Shown here piece by piece: positions 30,556 to 41,610 of a DNA stretch of 64,000 nucleotides (the stretch's first letter is position 1; the number at the start of each line of letters is the position of its first letter). A program made the translations under genes and the position numbers. Where the stretch lies: positions 94,990,914-95,054,913 of the forward strand of contig NC_081555.1 in the NCBI RefSeq assembly GCF_963082655.1, read 5' to 3'. Below the pieces are notes generated by a model. It saw nothing but the letters and a program-made list of their open reading frames with translations. It did no database searches and was not told the origin of the DNA. Origin of the DNA: Stomoxys calcitrans. Taxonomy: Eukaryota; Arthropoda; Insecta; Diptera; Muscidae.

Positions 30556-31440
30556 ACTATTTAAGATCGGAGGCGACACGCTGATAAGTCGTATGCATCA
30601 GCTTATAAGCGCAATCTGGCTAGAATAACGAATACCCGATGATTGGAACCTCAGCATACTATGTCCCGTACACAAGCAAGGAGACAGGACGGAATGTGCC
30701 AACTACAGAGGAATAAGTCTACTCCCCATCGCATACAAGTTACTCTCGAGCGTACTGTGTGAAAGATTAAAACCTACAATCAATGGCATAATTGGGCGTC
30801 TTTAGACCTGGTAAATCCACCCTAGACCATAATCTGCGCCAAATCCTGAAAAAGACCCGAGAAGGACAAATCAACATCTACCATCTCTTTGTTGACTACA
30901 AAGCCGCCTTCGATACTGCTTTATGTTCGCCGGTATTTCAAGACATGTCTGAGCTTGGTATCCCTACAAAATTAATAAGACTCTGCAGGGTGACATTCGG
31001 AGAGAATCTCTCCGAACCATTTAATACTTAATCGAGGTTTCAGACAAGGACACAGCCTATCGTGTGATCTTTTTGATATCCTGATGATTACACTATGCAA
31101 GACACTGATACTACCCGTGCTGTTATAAGGTTCTGAAGCATAGGTACTTGTGAAAGCAGATGAGGCAATACTGGGATTATTTGAGAGAAAGATACTTCGT
31201 AAAATATATGGACCAGTTTGCGTTAGTGGAGCATATAGGCGACGTATGAACCACGAGCTGTATGACGAAGATAGCATAGTTACATGCATCAAAATACAAG
31301 GGCTGCTTTGGCTAGATCATATTGTCAGAATGGATGAGGAAGCTCCAGCAAAGAAGTCTTTTGAAGGCAAACACGGTGGTACACGCAAACCGGGAAGACC
31401 AAAAGCCCAATGGAAAGAAGAAAGCTGGTTTTTAGACTAC

Positions 31441-31656
31441 TTTTCTCCATAGGAAGGGGTAATAAAACTATCGTTTCTTATGAGAAGGGGTAATAGAACT
31501 ACCTTTCACCCTGGAAAGGGTAAAAGAACATCCTTTCTCCATAGGAAGCCGTTCCTAAACTACCTTTCCCCACGGAAAAAGGGTAATGAAACCACCATTC
31601 CCCATGGGACAGTGTAATAAAACTGCCTTTCCCTATGGGAAAGTGAAGTAGAACTA
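31441..31656. repeat. minisatellite-like repeats (degenerate 31-bp family)
   Basis: AGGAAGGGGTAATAAAACTA, CACCCTGGAAAGGGTAAAAG and CCCTATGGGAAAGTGAAGTA are degenerate relatives of the 22-26 kb array. The repeats continue at 32006-32130 beyond the MITE. Confidence 0.6.
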
Positions 31657-32003
31657 TTGGGTTGCCCAAAAAGTAATTGCGGATTTTTCATATAGTCGGC
31701 GTAGACAAATTTTTTCACAGCTTGTGACTCTGCAATTGCATTCTTTCTTCTGTCAGTTATCAGCTGTTACTTTTAGCTTGCTTTAGAAAAAAAGTGTAAA
31801 AGTATATTTGATTAAAGTTTATTCTAAGTTTTATTAAAAATGCATTTACTTTCTTTTAATTATTAAAAAGAAAGTAATCGCATTTTTAATAAAACAGCTG
31901 ATAACTGACAGAAGAAAGAATGCAATTACAGAGTCACAAGCTGTGAAAAATTTGTCAACGCCGACTCTATGAAAAATCCGCAATTACTTTTTGGGCAACC
32001 CAA
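31657..32003. mobile_element. mariner MITE, 347-bp foldback variant
   Basis: Both ends are versions of the same element end. From the left: TTGGGTTGCCCAAAAAG, ATATAGTCGGCGTAGACAAA, CACAGCTTGTGACTCTGCAA, AGCTGTTAC. From the right, the same order on the other strand. Flanking TA lies at 31655-31656 and 32004-32005. The arms are over 100 bp, against roughly 30 bp in normal copies, so this copy was rebuilt by an inverted end duplication. Confidence 0.85.
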
Positions 32004-32005
32004 TA

Positions 32006-32924
32006 TTTCCTAATAAATAAAACAGTCTTGGAAAGGGTTATAAAATTACATGGGAAAGGATAAAAATCTACCTAATGGAAAAAGGTAATAGGACAACCCC
32101 AAGCGAAAGTCTTGCGGTTAATATAGAACTCCCCAAGGAGTTCTACCTGTGAAAGTATTTGTTTTCATTTTTTTCCCCTTGTCTAACTTTTTATCTCAGC
32201 GCTTCCTTTTATGCTGCAAAAAATGATTTTTTACCGTGTGGCATAAATGTAGATGGGTTGACTTAAGGACTTCTTACACTCTCATCTCTCTTCTGCTCAC
32301 TCTTTTAGTTGGAAAGCCTGTCTGAGTACCTATTCTTCAGAGTGAATACAGCAATAAAATATGAAGGTGCTGCTGCACATGAAACCAAAAACTTTATGTA
32401 TAATTAAACGAATAAATTAATTGTAAATCATGGTAATTTAAATCTTGTCAACGGAAATGAACATTTTCACGCTACTCCTCTGGCAGTGAGATAGAAAGAG
32501 AGAGAGAGAGAGATGGCAACAGAGAAAAATATGTTTCTTGCTAGGATTAGAAGTGAAGCCGGCAGTAGATTTTACTTTATGCACGCAATGAAAAGGTTGG
32601 ATGAAAAGGTTTTTACTACAAGTGACACAACAGTCAGGGGTGGAAAAGGGAAGGGGGAAAATTACTTGCGTCAAAGGATTAGTAATTCTTAGAAAACTTG
32701 AAAGATTTGTAATTACAAAAACAAATGCATTTCATTAAAGAGTTTAGGAAAGTATAAATCATCTGAATGCTTTTCTAGAGAAAGATTTTGAATCGTTGCT
32801 GGATGCAATTGAGTTATGTCTTTCCATGTCAATGGTGTTCAAATGAAAAATATTATAACCAATTAAAAACTCCACTACCATATCCATATCATCCATATCA
32901 GGCAGTAAATCCGTTTTTTATGGG
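32006..32924. other. degenerate minisatellite then single-copy-looking DNA
   Basis: 32006-32130 continues the AGGGTAATA-type repeat. Beyond that no gene is seen; a GA tract lies at 32488-32512. Frames at 32438-32674 (minus) and 32788-33006 (plus) carry no recognised domain, and the second runs into the SINE. Confidence 0.4.
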
Positions 32925-33210
32925 ATTAAGATCCATAGCATGTCCGCCTATGACGCTGAACGCCAGGGTTCGACTACTGGCGAGAACTTCAGAAAACAAT
33001 TTTTAGCGGTGGTTATCTCCTCCTAATGCTGGCGACATTTGTGAGGACCTATGCTATGTTAAAACTCCACCCCAAAAAGGTGTCGTACTGCAGCACGCTG
33101 TTCTGACTAGGCTATGAAAAGGAGGCCTCTTATCATTGAGCTTAAAATTTGAAGCGTGCAGCACTCAGTAATATGTGAGAAGTTTGCCCCAGTTCCTTAG
33201 TGGAAAAGGC
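32925..33210 (+). mobile_element. tRNA-derived SINE
   Basis: CATGTCCGCCTATGACGCTG, GGGTTCGACTACTGGCGAG (B box), AGCGGTGGTTATCTCCTCC, AAAGGTGTCGTACTGCAGC and TTTGCCCCAGTTCCTTAGTG follow the family order. The A box is weak, so the head is partly decayed. Confidence 0.8.
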
Positions 33211-33224
33211 ACAGCCGACTACTG

Positions 33225-33745
33225 ACAGCCTCACACTTTCGACATTTTCCGGAGTTCTGATGGTCCGTTTAAATCCATTTCTGTGTTTAGCGACATTTAC
33301 ACACTCATACACAATGTTAACCCCACAAAGAATCGAAAAAAGCCAAAGACGAGTCTGTGAGAAGGAATTTCAAAGCGAGCGCGAAAGGCCCCGTAATCCC
33401 TAGACCAGAGCATGATGGCAACTAACTGGAGAGAAAAATACTTGGGCAATATATATAAAATACTTCCCGTACCCCTTCTCGACCACATGCCTATTAATAG
33501 CTCACTAATTTGTACGTATTTGCAAACTGAACGCCGTGGAGAAGTCACAACTGTCGATTGACTGCTTCACTCTTTTGACATTTTCCGATGTTTTGATGGT
33601 ACGTTGAAGTCCATTTCTGGGTTTAGCGACATTTACGCACTACCGAAATAGTTAACCCACCACTAAATCGAAAAAGCCAAAGACGAGTCTGTGAGGAAGA
33701 ATTTAAAAGCGAGCGCGAAAGCCCTAAACTCACAGTGAAAGAGGA
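33225..33745. repeat. direct repeat, ~190 bp, offset ~338 bp
   Basis: 33230-33400 and 33568-33730 share GACATTTTCCG, AAATCCATTTCTG / AAGTCCATTTCTG, TTTAGCGACATTTAC, AGCCAAAGACGAGTCTGTGA and AGCGAGCGCGAAAG. They are separated by about 150 bp. No primer-binding site or polypurine tract was found, so I do not call it an LTR pair. Confidence 0.65.
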
Positions 33746-33774
33746 TTGTGTTCGCATTATCTTCGTCACCATTT

Positions 33775-36745
33775 TTATACCCTGCACCACTACTGTGGTA
33801 CAGGGTATTATAACTTCGTGAATTAGTATGTAACACCCAAAAGGAAGAGAGATAGACCCATTGATAAGTATACCGATCGACTCATAATCACTTCCTGATT
33901 CGATTTAGCTACGTCCGTCTGTCTGTCCATGTTAACTTGTGTAATAACTACAGGTCGCAATTTTCATCCGATCGTCTTTAAATTTGGTATGGGCATGTTG
34001 TTCGGCATGGAGAAGAAGCCTTTTGAAATTGGAAAAAATCGGTTCAGATTTGGATATAGCTCCCATATATATATATTCGTCCGATTTGCAGTAATAGTGC
34101 AACAAAATGGTCATTTGTTAACCGATTCTCTCAAAATTTGGTAGATTCGATTTTCTCTTGACTCTCGATATTACTGGTGAATTTTATGGAAATCGGTTCA
34201 GATTTAGATATATCTGTCATATATGTGTATCGACCGATTTTCCCTTCTAGAGCCACTGCAAGAGCATTTTTTCACCAATCTTTCCACAATTTTGCAAAAC
34301 GCTTTTCTCGACGAGTACCACACTATCTGAGTAGTTTGCTCGAAATCGGTTCAGATTTGGATATTGCTCTCATATATATGTTGGTCCGATTTTGAGATAT
34401 ATTGCAATAAAATTGTCATTTGTTAACCGATTCTGTCAAAATTTGGCAGGAAGGGTTTTCTCTTGACTCTCGACATTACTGGTGAACTTCATAAAAATCG
34501 GTTCAGATTGAAATATAGCTGGCATCAGGGACGTAGCCAGCATTTTATTTTGGCAGGGGCCCACCCCACATTTTTTCAAAATCGAAAATAGCCAAAATTT
34601 ATCAGTTACTGTGAAATTGGTTAAGATACTTCATTTTATTTCTTTCTGAGAATTTCATTACAATTTTCTCCTTAAGAAAAATAATTTTAAGGCGGCCCTG
34701 AACTCAGCAAAATGTTGTATTTTTAAAATATGATAAATATAAAATTTTATCATTTTAAAAAATGTTACTGAAATTTTTTATTTAGAATAAAATTAGTTAA
34801 AATTTTTTTTAGACGAAATCATTTTGGCTACGTCCCTGGCTGGCATATATGTATATCGCACGATTTTTCACTTCTAGAGCCACTGTAAGCGCATTTATTG
34901 ACCAATTTTGCCAAGATTTTGCACAACGCCTTTATTGGTGACTTTCACAATATCCAAGAAGTTTGGTCGAAATCTGTTCAGATTTAGATATAGCTCCCCT
35001 ATATATGTTAGCCCGATTTGGCCTAATATTGCAATAATGTGATCATTTGTTAACCGATTCTCTCCAAATTCGGCAGGAAAAATTTTCTTATGACTCTCGA
35101 TATTACTGGTGAATTTTATAGAAATCGGTTGAGATTTAGATATAACTGCCATATATATGTTCGTCCGATTTTGAGAAATATTGCATTAAAGTGCTCATTT
35201 GTTAACCGATTCTCCCGAAATTTGGCAAGAAGGATTTTCTTATGACTCTCGACATTACTGGTGAATTTCATGGAAATCGGTTCAGATTTAGATATAGCTG
35301 CCAGATATGTATATCGCCAGATTTTCACTTCTAGAGCCACTACAAGCGCATTTCTTGACCAATCTTCCCAAAATATTGCACAACGCCTTCCTCGACGACT
35401 ACCACAGTATCTGAGAAATTTGGTCGAAATCGATTCAGATTTGGATATAGCTCCCCTATATATGTTCTTCCAATTTGCAGTAATATAACAATGAAATGGT
35501 CATTTGTTAACCGATTCTCTTGAAATTTGTCAGGAAGGATTGTCTCTTGACCCTCCACATTACTGGTGACTTTCATAGAAATCGGTTCAGATTTGGATAT
35601 ATCTGCCATGTATGTATATCCCCCGATTTTCACTTCTAGAGCCACTGCAAGCGTATTTATTGACCAATCTTGCCAAAATTTTGAACAACGCCTTCCTCGA
35701 CGACTGCCACAGTATCTGAGAAATTTTTTCGAAATCGGTTCAGATTTAGGTATAGCTTCCATATATATGTTCGTCCGATTTTGAAAAATATTGCTATAAA
35801 TCGCTTATTTGTTAACCGATTCTCTCGAAATTTGGCAGGAAGGATTTTCTTATGACTCTAGACATTAATGGTGAATTTCATCGAAATCAGTTCAGATTTA
35901 GATATAGCTGGCATATATATATGTCGCCCGATTTTCACTCCTAGTGCCACTGCAAGCACATTTATTGACCAATCATGCCAAAAATTTGTACAACGCCTTC
36001 CTCGACGACTGCCACAATATCTGAGAAATTTGTTCGAAATTGGTTCAGATTTAGGTATAGCTCCCATATATATGTTCGTCCGATTTTGAAAAATGTTGCA
36101 ATAAAGTGCTAATTTGTTAACCGATTCTCTCGAAATTTGGCAGGAAGGATTTTCTTACGACTCTCGACATTACTGGTGAATTTCATGGAAATCGGTTCAA
36201 ATTTAGATATAGCTCTCATATGTATATGTCTATCGACCGATTTTCACTTCTAGAGCGCCTGCAAGCGCATTTATTGACCAATCTTCCCAAAATTTTGCAC
36301 AATGCCTTCCTCGACGACTGCCACAGTATCTGTGAAATTTGTTCGAAATCGGTTCAGATTTAGATATAGCTCCCCTATATATATTCATCCGATTTGCAGT
36401 AATATAACAATAAAATGGTCATTTGTTAACCGATTCCCTCGAAATTTGGCAAGAAGGATTTTCTTATGACTCTCGACCTTACTGGTGAATTTCATAGAAA
36501 TCGGTTCAGATTTAGATACAGCTGCCATATATGTATATCGCCCGATTTTCACTTCTAGAGCCACTGCAAGAGTATTTTTTCACCAATCTTTCCACAATTT
36601 TGCACAACGCTTTTCTCGACGCCTACCACAATATCTGAGAAGTTTGCTCTAAATCGGTTCAGATTTAGGTATAGCTCCTTTTTTGTACTTATAGGGTATT
36701 ATGCAGTCGGCACTGCCCAACTTTTGCCTTTTCCTACTGGTTTTA
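33775..36745 (+). mobile_element. HINE2, long copy with ~305-bp units
   Basis: The 5' hairpin ATACCCTGCACCAC / GTGGTACAGGGTAT (33777-33808) is followed by GATAAGTATACCGATCGAC and GTCCGTCTGTCTGTCC. The array then repeats about every 305 bp: TTGTTAACCGATTC recurs near 34115, 34420, 35048, 35199, 35505, 35810, 36114 and 36423. One interval of 151 bp shows each unit is a dimer of related half-units. The 3' end has TAGGGTATTATGCAGTCGGC, a short hairpin (AGTCGGC / GCCCAACT, imperfect) and TTTTCCTACTGG. A hAT-type MITE sits at 34526. No coding. Confidence 0.8.
34526..34838. mobile_element. hAT-type MITE with perfect 8-bp target duplication
   Basis: The termini CAGGGACGTAGCC and GGCTACGTCCCTG are perfect 13-bp inverted repeats. 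The flanks are GCTGGCAT at 34518-34525 and again at 34839-34846. CAGGG-type ends with 8-bp duplications are typical of hAT transposons. 313 bp, AT-rich interior, no transposase. It interrupts a HINE2 half-unit. Confidence 0.9.
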
Positions 36746-38317
36746 TGATAGGAAAACAAAATACAATTTTAATTGAATTCCACCTGGTTTTCCCAAAAAA
36801 AAACAAAAAAAAAAACCATATTCTTACTTTTTTCCCACGTTGATTTTTGTTTATATCCGGTTTGTATGTGAACACAAAATTTAGTCTGTGTTAAAGTAAT
36901 TAAAATTTTAACAGCACCATTATTAGGTCATTTGCCGGCTTATAAAAACAGACACAAAAATTTTAATTTCCTTACTTTTTTTTGGTTATTAAATTTTGTG
37001 GTTGTTTATATTTTTTGTTATTTTATTTTTTTTTTTTTTTTCAAATATACTTTTAAGTAATTGCCGATCAAAACAAAAACCAAAAAAAACACCAATTGTA
37101 GACGCACATTTATTTATACACACACATACTACATACAAATTTTTGTTATTTACACTTTTATATGCATTTAGTCATAATTATTGAAAACCCTTATTTTCAC
37201 ATCAGACTTTTTTTTTTTGAATTCTTCATCTTCATCTGGAAAATGAGGCTAATGAGCTTTATGTGCAATCGTTGTACATATTTTCATTATTTTTCCTTTT
37301 TTCCTTCACATTGCATTAAATTTTAATTTGTATTTCATATTTTAATAGGATATTCTCTTTTTTTTTTGCCGTAAATTATTTATTTTTATTATTTGTTTAA
37401 TGTGGCTCTCATGAAACGCTAGGAAGCAAAACCGACGCGTAAACGTTCTGTTTTAGTCTTCACTGTTTGAGGAGAGTTTTACTTGAGGAAGTTTTCTTTT
37501 TTACACTTTTAACGTTTTTTTGTGTTTTTTTTGTTTTGTTTCTTTCTTAAAATGATTTTTTATTCCTTGCTTGTCTGAGGGATTTTGAACGATCCGCCGT
37601 TATCGTTCATACCGCACGAAGGTTCAAAAACAACTGAAAATCATTTCTAAAAGTTCCTACTCTTCGAGACAGGATTCCTCAGACCGACCGACCGACCCAG
37701 TGTTGTGAAAATGTTCATGAAAACAAACTCCCAGAAAACAAACCAAAACATTACACTTTGCCTTTAATTTGGAATGCCTTTGCTTTGGATGCTTGTAAAG
37801 TGGCCAACTGAGCTTTTTATAGCAACCCCAAAGCTTTTCGGAGAGAAAGACTGCGAGAGAGAGAGAGCGAGAGAGGAAGTCGTTTGGAGCATAATGTATT
37901 GAGAGAGAATTGGTTTTCCCCAGTGTTTGGTTTTTTGTTGGTTGGTATTTTGAAAATGCATTTGCGGTTTTATGGCGACGCTGGCCAGGGGGGAATGCTT
38001 GAAAACAGACAGGCCGGGAAACCAGGCAACAAACAGAAACACCTGTAACACTTTTGGACTAAAAAAAAATTAATGTGCTTGTAGAAAATCAATGAACAGT
38101 GGCACAAAATAGTAAAAAGCTAACAAATAAATGAAAAATATATAATATTAAAAAAATTAAAAAATAAAAATTAAAATAAAATAAAATAAAAGAATAAAAT
38201 AAAATAAAAGAATAAAATTAAAAAATAAAAAAAATATAATATAAATAAAATATATATAAAAAAAATTTTATAAAAAAAATATTATATAAAAAAATTAAAA
38301 AAAAAAAATCTTATATA
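36746..38317. other. AT-rich single-copy-looking DNA
   Basis: No gene seen. Poly-T tracts lie near 37025 and 37205, a GA-rich tract at 37853-37875, and an (AAAAT)n-type A-rich tract at 38130-38317. The 95-codon minus frame at 37764-38051 has no known domain. Confidence 0.45.
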
Positions 38318-38319
38318 TA

Positions 38320-38557
38320 TTGGGTTGCCCAAAAAGTAATTGCGGATTTTTTAAAAGAAAGTAAATGCATTTTTAAGAAAACTTAGAATGAACTTTAATC
38401 AAATATACTTTTTTTACACTTTTTTTTCTAAAGCAAGCTAAAAGTAACAGCTGATAACTGACAGAAGAAAGAATGCAATTACAGAGTCACAAGCTGTGAA
38501 AAAATTTGTCAACGCCGACTATATGAAAAATCCGCAATTACTTTTTGGGCAACCCAA
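38320..38557 (+). mobile_element. mariner MITE, typical copy (238 bp)
   Basis: TTGGGTTGCCCAAAAAG to CTTTTTGGGCAACCCAA with TA at 38318-38319 and 38558-38559. The interior includes CAGCTGATAACTGACAGAAG and CAACGCCGACTATATGAAAA. It is the least damaged copy in the window and serves as the reference for the others. Confidence 0.9.
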
Positions 38558-38564
38558 TATTATT

Positions 38565-40443
38565 CGATTTGTGTTTGTTTGTCGGTTTGTTTGTTGGTTC
38601 CGTATAGACTCAATAACTGCTGAACCGATTACCTAGAAACATAGAAGGAAACATAGGCTATATAATTTTTTGATAGCGGGAGGAGAAAGGACCCTCCCCC
38701 TTACCCCAAAAGTACGACCCAAAAATAAAAGTGGACCGATCGAAACAATATGGGATTCATATGAAAGGTATTCAAGAGTAGAGTACGAATATGGTCAGGA
38801 AGTTTATTATTTCATAATAAAAACAGGGTCCAAGTACTTGGGGGGCCGCCCCAGCCCCAAAACCCCTTCAAAAAGGTAAATTTGACAATCTCGACAATAT
38901 GGAACTCAAATGAAAGGAATTCAGGAGTAGATTAGGAATATGATCATAAAGTAGGAATAGACTTTATAATTTGTTGATAACGGAAGGGGGCGGACCCTCC
39001 CCCTTACCCCAAAAAATAAAAGTGAACCGATCAGGACAATATGGAAATCAAAATAAAGGTATTCAAGAGTAGAGTACGAATTTCATAACAAAAATTGGGT
39101 CCAAGTACCTGGGGGCCGCCCCAATTCCAAAACCCCTTAAAATAGGTACACTTGACTATCTTGACAATATGGAACTCAAATGAAAGGTATTCGGGAGTAG
39201 ATTACGAATATGGTCAGGAAGTAGGTATAGGCTTTATAATTTATTGATAACGGAAGGGGGCGGACCCTTCACCGTTACCCAAAAGCACTACCCAAACTCA
39301 AAAGTGGACCGATAAGGACAAAATGGGTATCAAATGAAAAGTATGCGGGAGTAGATAACAAATCTGGCATACAAATTCATGTCGAAGTATAGGGGGTCAA
39401 CCCACCCCCACAAAAACAGTCAAAATGGGCACATTAGCCAATCACGGATATATGGGACTCGGTTTGTTTGCTCCGTATAGACTGAAGAACCGATTTTCTC
39501 TCAATTTTCGCATATTGTGTAGGTTGGTCTGGAAGGAAACATAGGCTATATAATTTTTCCGTATTGGAAGGGGGACGGACGCTCCCCCTCACACCAAAAA
39601 CACAAACCAAAATCAAAAGTGAACTAATCGGGACAATATAGGTATCAAAAGAAAGGTATTGGAGAGTAGAACACGAATATGGTATTAAAATTTGAGTGTA
39701 AGTAATCGTCGGGCCGCCCAACCCCAAAACTCCCCCACACAAACATATTGGACCTTCATTTCAATATGGGCTCAAATGGAAGGTATTTGGGAGTAGATTT
39801 CGAATCTAGCATACAAAATCAGATCGAAGTGTAGGGATTACGCCACCCCTCAAAAACACCATTATACCCTTTAAGACTATATGATACATGGCTGAACCGA
39901 TTTTCTTAAAATTTTCATGGATTGTGTCAATTTTATATATCCGAAAGTGGTCCGATGGGCACAATAAGGGTATCAAATGAAAGGTATTGGAGACCAGAAA
40001 ACGAATATGGTATTAAAATTTGGATTCAAGTACCCAGCGGTAACTCATATTTGAGTCGAAATGTCTGAGGCGCCATCCCTGCCCTAATGAGAACATTACT
40101 CTAAGGAAGAACATTACCACCAGGAATCGAAAAGGGGCAAATTCTCACACATCAATGAGGGCTTTACGATTCAAGTTTAAAGTCAATGATAAGGGCGTCC
40201 CGCAGTGCGACACTTCTTTGGGGAAAATGTTTTAAATGACCATGCAAGGCATTGCACCTCACAAATGTGGCCAACATTAAGAGGGTATAAACACCGCTTT
40301 GTCCGATGTTTCTAGCCAGGATTCGAAAGCATTCAGCGTCATATGCTACAATTTGATATCCGCATTCAGAGCGAAGTGTCCCTACCCTAAAATGATATTA
40401 GAGAGTTGAAGAAGGCGCAGCGGAGCGGGCCCGGTTCAGCTAG
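38565..40443 (+). mobile_element. H3 Helitron-like element with CTAG-T end
   Basis: It begins with a head GGTTCCGTATAGACTCAATA, CTGAACCGATTACCTAGAAA and GGAAACATAGGCTATATAAT. Tandem monomers follow, and a second head is embedded near 39460-39560. It ends AGCGGAGCGGGCCCGGTTCAG-type sequence followed by CTAG at 40440-40443 and a T. A G/C hairpin just before CTAG at an A/T target is the 3' signature of Helitrons. No Rep/helicase ORF. Confidence 0.65.
40105..40350 (-). mobile_element. SINE, decayed, inside H3
   Basis: The minus-strand order is ATGACGCTGAATGCTTTCGA, CTGGCTAGAAACATCGGACA, TTAATGTTGGCCACATTTGT, GTCGCACTGCGGGACGCCC and CTCATTGATGTGTGAGAATT. This matches the family with substitutions. 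H3 sequence resumes at about 40352. Confidence 0.75.
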
Positions 40444-40473
40444 TATTATATAAAAAAAATCAAAAATAAATAA

Positions 40474-40603
40474 AACCAGTAAGGAAAGGCAAATGTTGGG
40501 CTGAGCCGACTACATAATACCCTACACCACCGAGTATACGTAATACTTTTAATAGATAGCACTTATATCCAAATTTAGTGAGACTTTAATTTAGCATGCC
40601 TAT
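40474..40603 (-). mobile_element. HINE2 3' end fragment
   Basis: AACCAGTAAGGAAAGGCAAA, TGTTGGGCTGAGCCGACTAC (hairpin) and ATAATACCCTACACCACCG match the 3' end at 36690-36745 in reverse. Only about 130 bp remain before the RTE copy. Confidence 0.7.
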
Positions 40604-41202
40604 TGAATGGTACGAAAAATATGGAAAGAACATATGACCCAACTGCTAGAGTCCGACTTTGGCGGCGAAGAGGATACCACAAAACCAATCCCTGATGATG
40701 GTATAGAATGTTTACCTCCTAGCCAGAATGAGGTCCTGGTGGCAGTGATCCGACTAAAGAACAACAAGGCAGCAGGAGCCGACGGGTTACCCGCTGAACT
40801 ATTTAAGACCGGAGGCGACACGCTGATAAGACGTGAGCATCAGCGTATGTGCGCAATCTGGCTAGAACAAAACATACCCGATGATTGGAACCTCATCATC
40901 TATGCCCAGTACACAAGAAACAAGACAAGACGGAATGTGCCAACTACAGAGGAATAAGTCTCCTCCCCATCGCATACAAGATACTCTCGGGTGTACTGTG
41001 TGAAAGATTAAAACCTAAAGTCAATGCGATAATTGGGCCCTATCGATGAGGCTTTAGACCTGGTTAATGCACCCTTGACCAGATATTCACACTGCGCCAA
41101 ATCCTGGAAAAGACCGGAGAAGGACAAATCGAAACCTACCATCTCTTTGTTGACTACAAAGCCGCCTTCGATGCTCCTTTACGTTCAAAGGTATTTCAAG
41201 CC

Positions 41203-41547
41203 ATGGCTGAGTTTGGTATCCCTGCAAAATTAATAAGACTCTGCAGGATGAAACTTGCTGATACGCGTTCCTCAGTAAGAAAAGGAAAGAATCTCTCCGA
41301 ACCATTTAATACCAAACGAGGTTTCAGACAAGGAGACAGCCTATCGTGTGATCTTTTTAATTTCCTGCTGGAGAAGATTATACGAGATGCAGATGTGAAT
41401 CGATATGGCACACTACTCACAAGAGAACACATGCTACTCGCCTATGCCACCGACATCCACATCATAGATCGGGCACCGGAAGTAGTAACTGCAGACTTTG
41501 AAAGAATCGAAAAAGAGTCAGTAAAAATGGGTCTGGCAGTAAATTGA
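41203..41547 (+). pseudogene. RTE reverse transcriptase palm with YATD site
   Basis: A 114-codon frame runs from MAEFGIPAKLIRLCRMKLAD through GFRQGDSLSCDLFNFLLEKI to LLAYATDIHIIDRAPEVVTA and ends at TGA after KMGLAVN. In LINE RTs the second Asp-containing motif is YADD; here Ala-Thr-Asp replaces Ala-Asp-Asp, removing one metal-binding Asp. The first catalytic Asp is in FVDYKAAFD in the preceding frame. The TGA lies where family members read on through DKTKWMVS. Confidence 0.85.
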
Positions 41548-41610
41548 GATAAGACGAAATGGATGGTTTCAACTCCCAAAACGCCTTGTAAAACCGAGTA
41601 GATAAAGAAA

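Larger units (their letters stand above)
29488..31440 (+). mobile_element. RTE-type LINE copy 1, rearranged
   Basis: Non-LTR retrotransposon, 5'-truncated inside the endonuclease. Order: endonuclease C-terminal half (29490-29790; LHEITFTNGLRLIDFAAAKN, then SDHYLVAAKVRTRL), linker (30058-30300), RT fingers (KKNKAAGVDGLPDELFKTG, 30420-30477; VPIAYK-like block near 30730), palm (HLFVDYKAAFDT, 30880-30920; FRQGHSLSCDLFDI, 31040-31075), then a jump to TLILPVLL..SEA and a C-terminal RRRMNHELYD ... KKSFEGKHGGTRKPGRPKAQ block. The YADD segment is deleted. Frameshifts and stops are frequent, and a templated insertion lies at 30475-30513. The clade is judged from overall motif style; copy 2 is at 40.6 kb. 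Confidence 0.8.

Noticed and set aside
33225..33745. LTR retrotransposon remnant
   Set aside because: No TG..CA ends, primer-binding site, polypurine tract or gag/pol sequence was seen.
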